From Rhizobiales bacterium GAS188 (lineage in GTDB: Bacteria > Pseudomonadota > Alphaproteobacteria > Rhizobiales > Beijerinckiaceae), in contig FNSS01000001.1 of NCBI GenBank assembly GCA_900104855.1, forward strand, positions 3,596,001 to 3,660,000: a stretch of 64,000 nt of DNA, given 5' to 3'. The position numbers and the translations under genes are program-made. Below are positions 63,764 through 64,000 of this stretch, one piece after another. Each line of letters starts with the position of its first letter. The stretch's first letter is position 1. The notes beneath the pieces were generated by a model. That model did no database searches. It was not told the origin of the DNA and saw nothing but the letters and a program-made list of their open reading frames with translations.

Positions 63764-64000
63764 ATGAGGCGCATTCTTGCAGGGAGTGTCTTCGCGGCCG
63801 CCATGACGATCGGTTTCTTGGCGCTCGGCGTCCAGGCCGAGGCACAGGACAAGCTGAAGATCGGCGTCGTGCTCAGCCTTTCCGGGCCGCCGGCCGCGCT
63901 CGGCAAGCAGTCGCTCGACGGCTTCCAGCTCGCCGTCAAGACGCTCGGCGGCAAGCTCGGCGGGCGTGATGCCGAGATGGTGATCGTCGATGACGAGCTG
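63764..64000 (+). CDS. Branched-chain amino-acid type ABC substrate-binding protein, 3'-truncated
   Basis: The open frame runs off the window end after 79 codons. A signal peptide (MRRILAGSVFAAAMTIGFLALGVQA) is followed by the LivJ/periplasmic binding family 6 opening DKLKIGVVLSLSGPPAALGKQSLDGFQLAVKTLGG and VIVDDE. GGAGGG 7 nt upstream fixes ATG 63764 over ATG 63758. It should be a periplasmic receptor for a LIV-type importer encoded beyond the window. Confidence 0.9.
   Translation, partial: MRRILAGSVFAAAMTIGFLALGVQAEAQDKLKIGVVLSLSGPPAALGKQSLDGFQLAVKTLGGKLGGRDAEMVIVDDEL

Overview
The window is 64 kb of chromosome-like, very GC-rich, densely coded DNA. Almost every gene is an alphaproteobacterial type, and the mix points to a soil or plant-associated member of the Hyphomicrobiales (Rhizobiales): groESL with a CIRCE box, an F1 ATP synthase operon with no Fo genes, many orphan ABC and TAXI binding proteins, aromatic or hydroxy-acid catabolism genes, and several dispersed palindromic repeat families. 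I cannot fix the genus from sequence alone. No rRNA, tRNA, CRISPR array, phage or plasmid functions were seen.

Layout: 1-5.5 kb holds the 3' end of an MFS transporter and a UgpB/UgpA/UgpE-like ABC importer with a Tat-signal aldo/keto reductase but no ATPase. 5.6-8.9 kb holds an HNH protein, a complete IS5/IS1031-type element sitting in the loop of a terminator-like hairpin, a small secreted protein, a 25-codon ORF with a super-extended Shine-Dalgarno, and a DUF188 protein. 8.9-13.4 kb holds an Uup-type ABC-F ATPase and a FAD monooxygenase/PadR unit with a recognisable operator-promoter. 13.6-15.8 kb is groESL. 16-22.9 kb holds a MmcQ-GNAT fusion and atpHA-[PH-domain]-atpG-[ohr]-atpDC, an F1 operon with two extra genes inside it. 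23-33.7 kb is mostly housekeeping and metabolism: MBL hydrolase, SDR, argE, a PAS-GGDEF-EAL protein, an amino-acid ABC system without ATPase, ubiH-like, tesB and yggS. 34.5-43.4 kb contains a TetR/mandelate-racemase divergon with a perfect operator, a MocR/flavin-oxidase divergon, and a two-gene alkylation-repair operon (Ada-AraC-AlkA fusion plus Ogt). 43.6-52.8 kb contains a TAXI protein, a flavoprotein, and a four-gene run ending in two tandem paralogous cobalamin-type radical SAM proteins. 53-57.8 kb is a LacI-type regulon (RidA, MFS, cupin, binding protein) with two matching operators. 58-63.5 kb is a complete archaic (Csu-like) chaperone-usher pilus operon with a recently duplicated major pilin. 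The window ends inside a branched-chain amino-acid type binding protein.

Cross-cutting themes: (1) at least four families of palindromic dispersed repeats occupy nearly every larger intergenic gap, and one family has become the C-terminal coding tail of two genes; (2) regulators and their probable operators can be read directly at four loci (HrcA/CIRCE, PadR, TetR, LacI); (3) several transport systems are incomplete and must share ATPases or membrane subunits encoded elsewhere.
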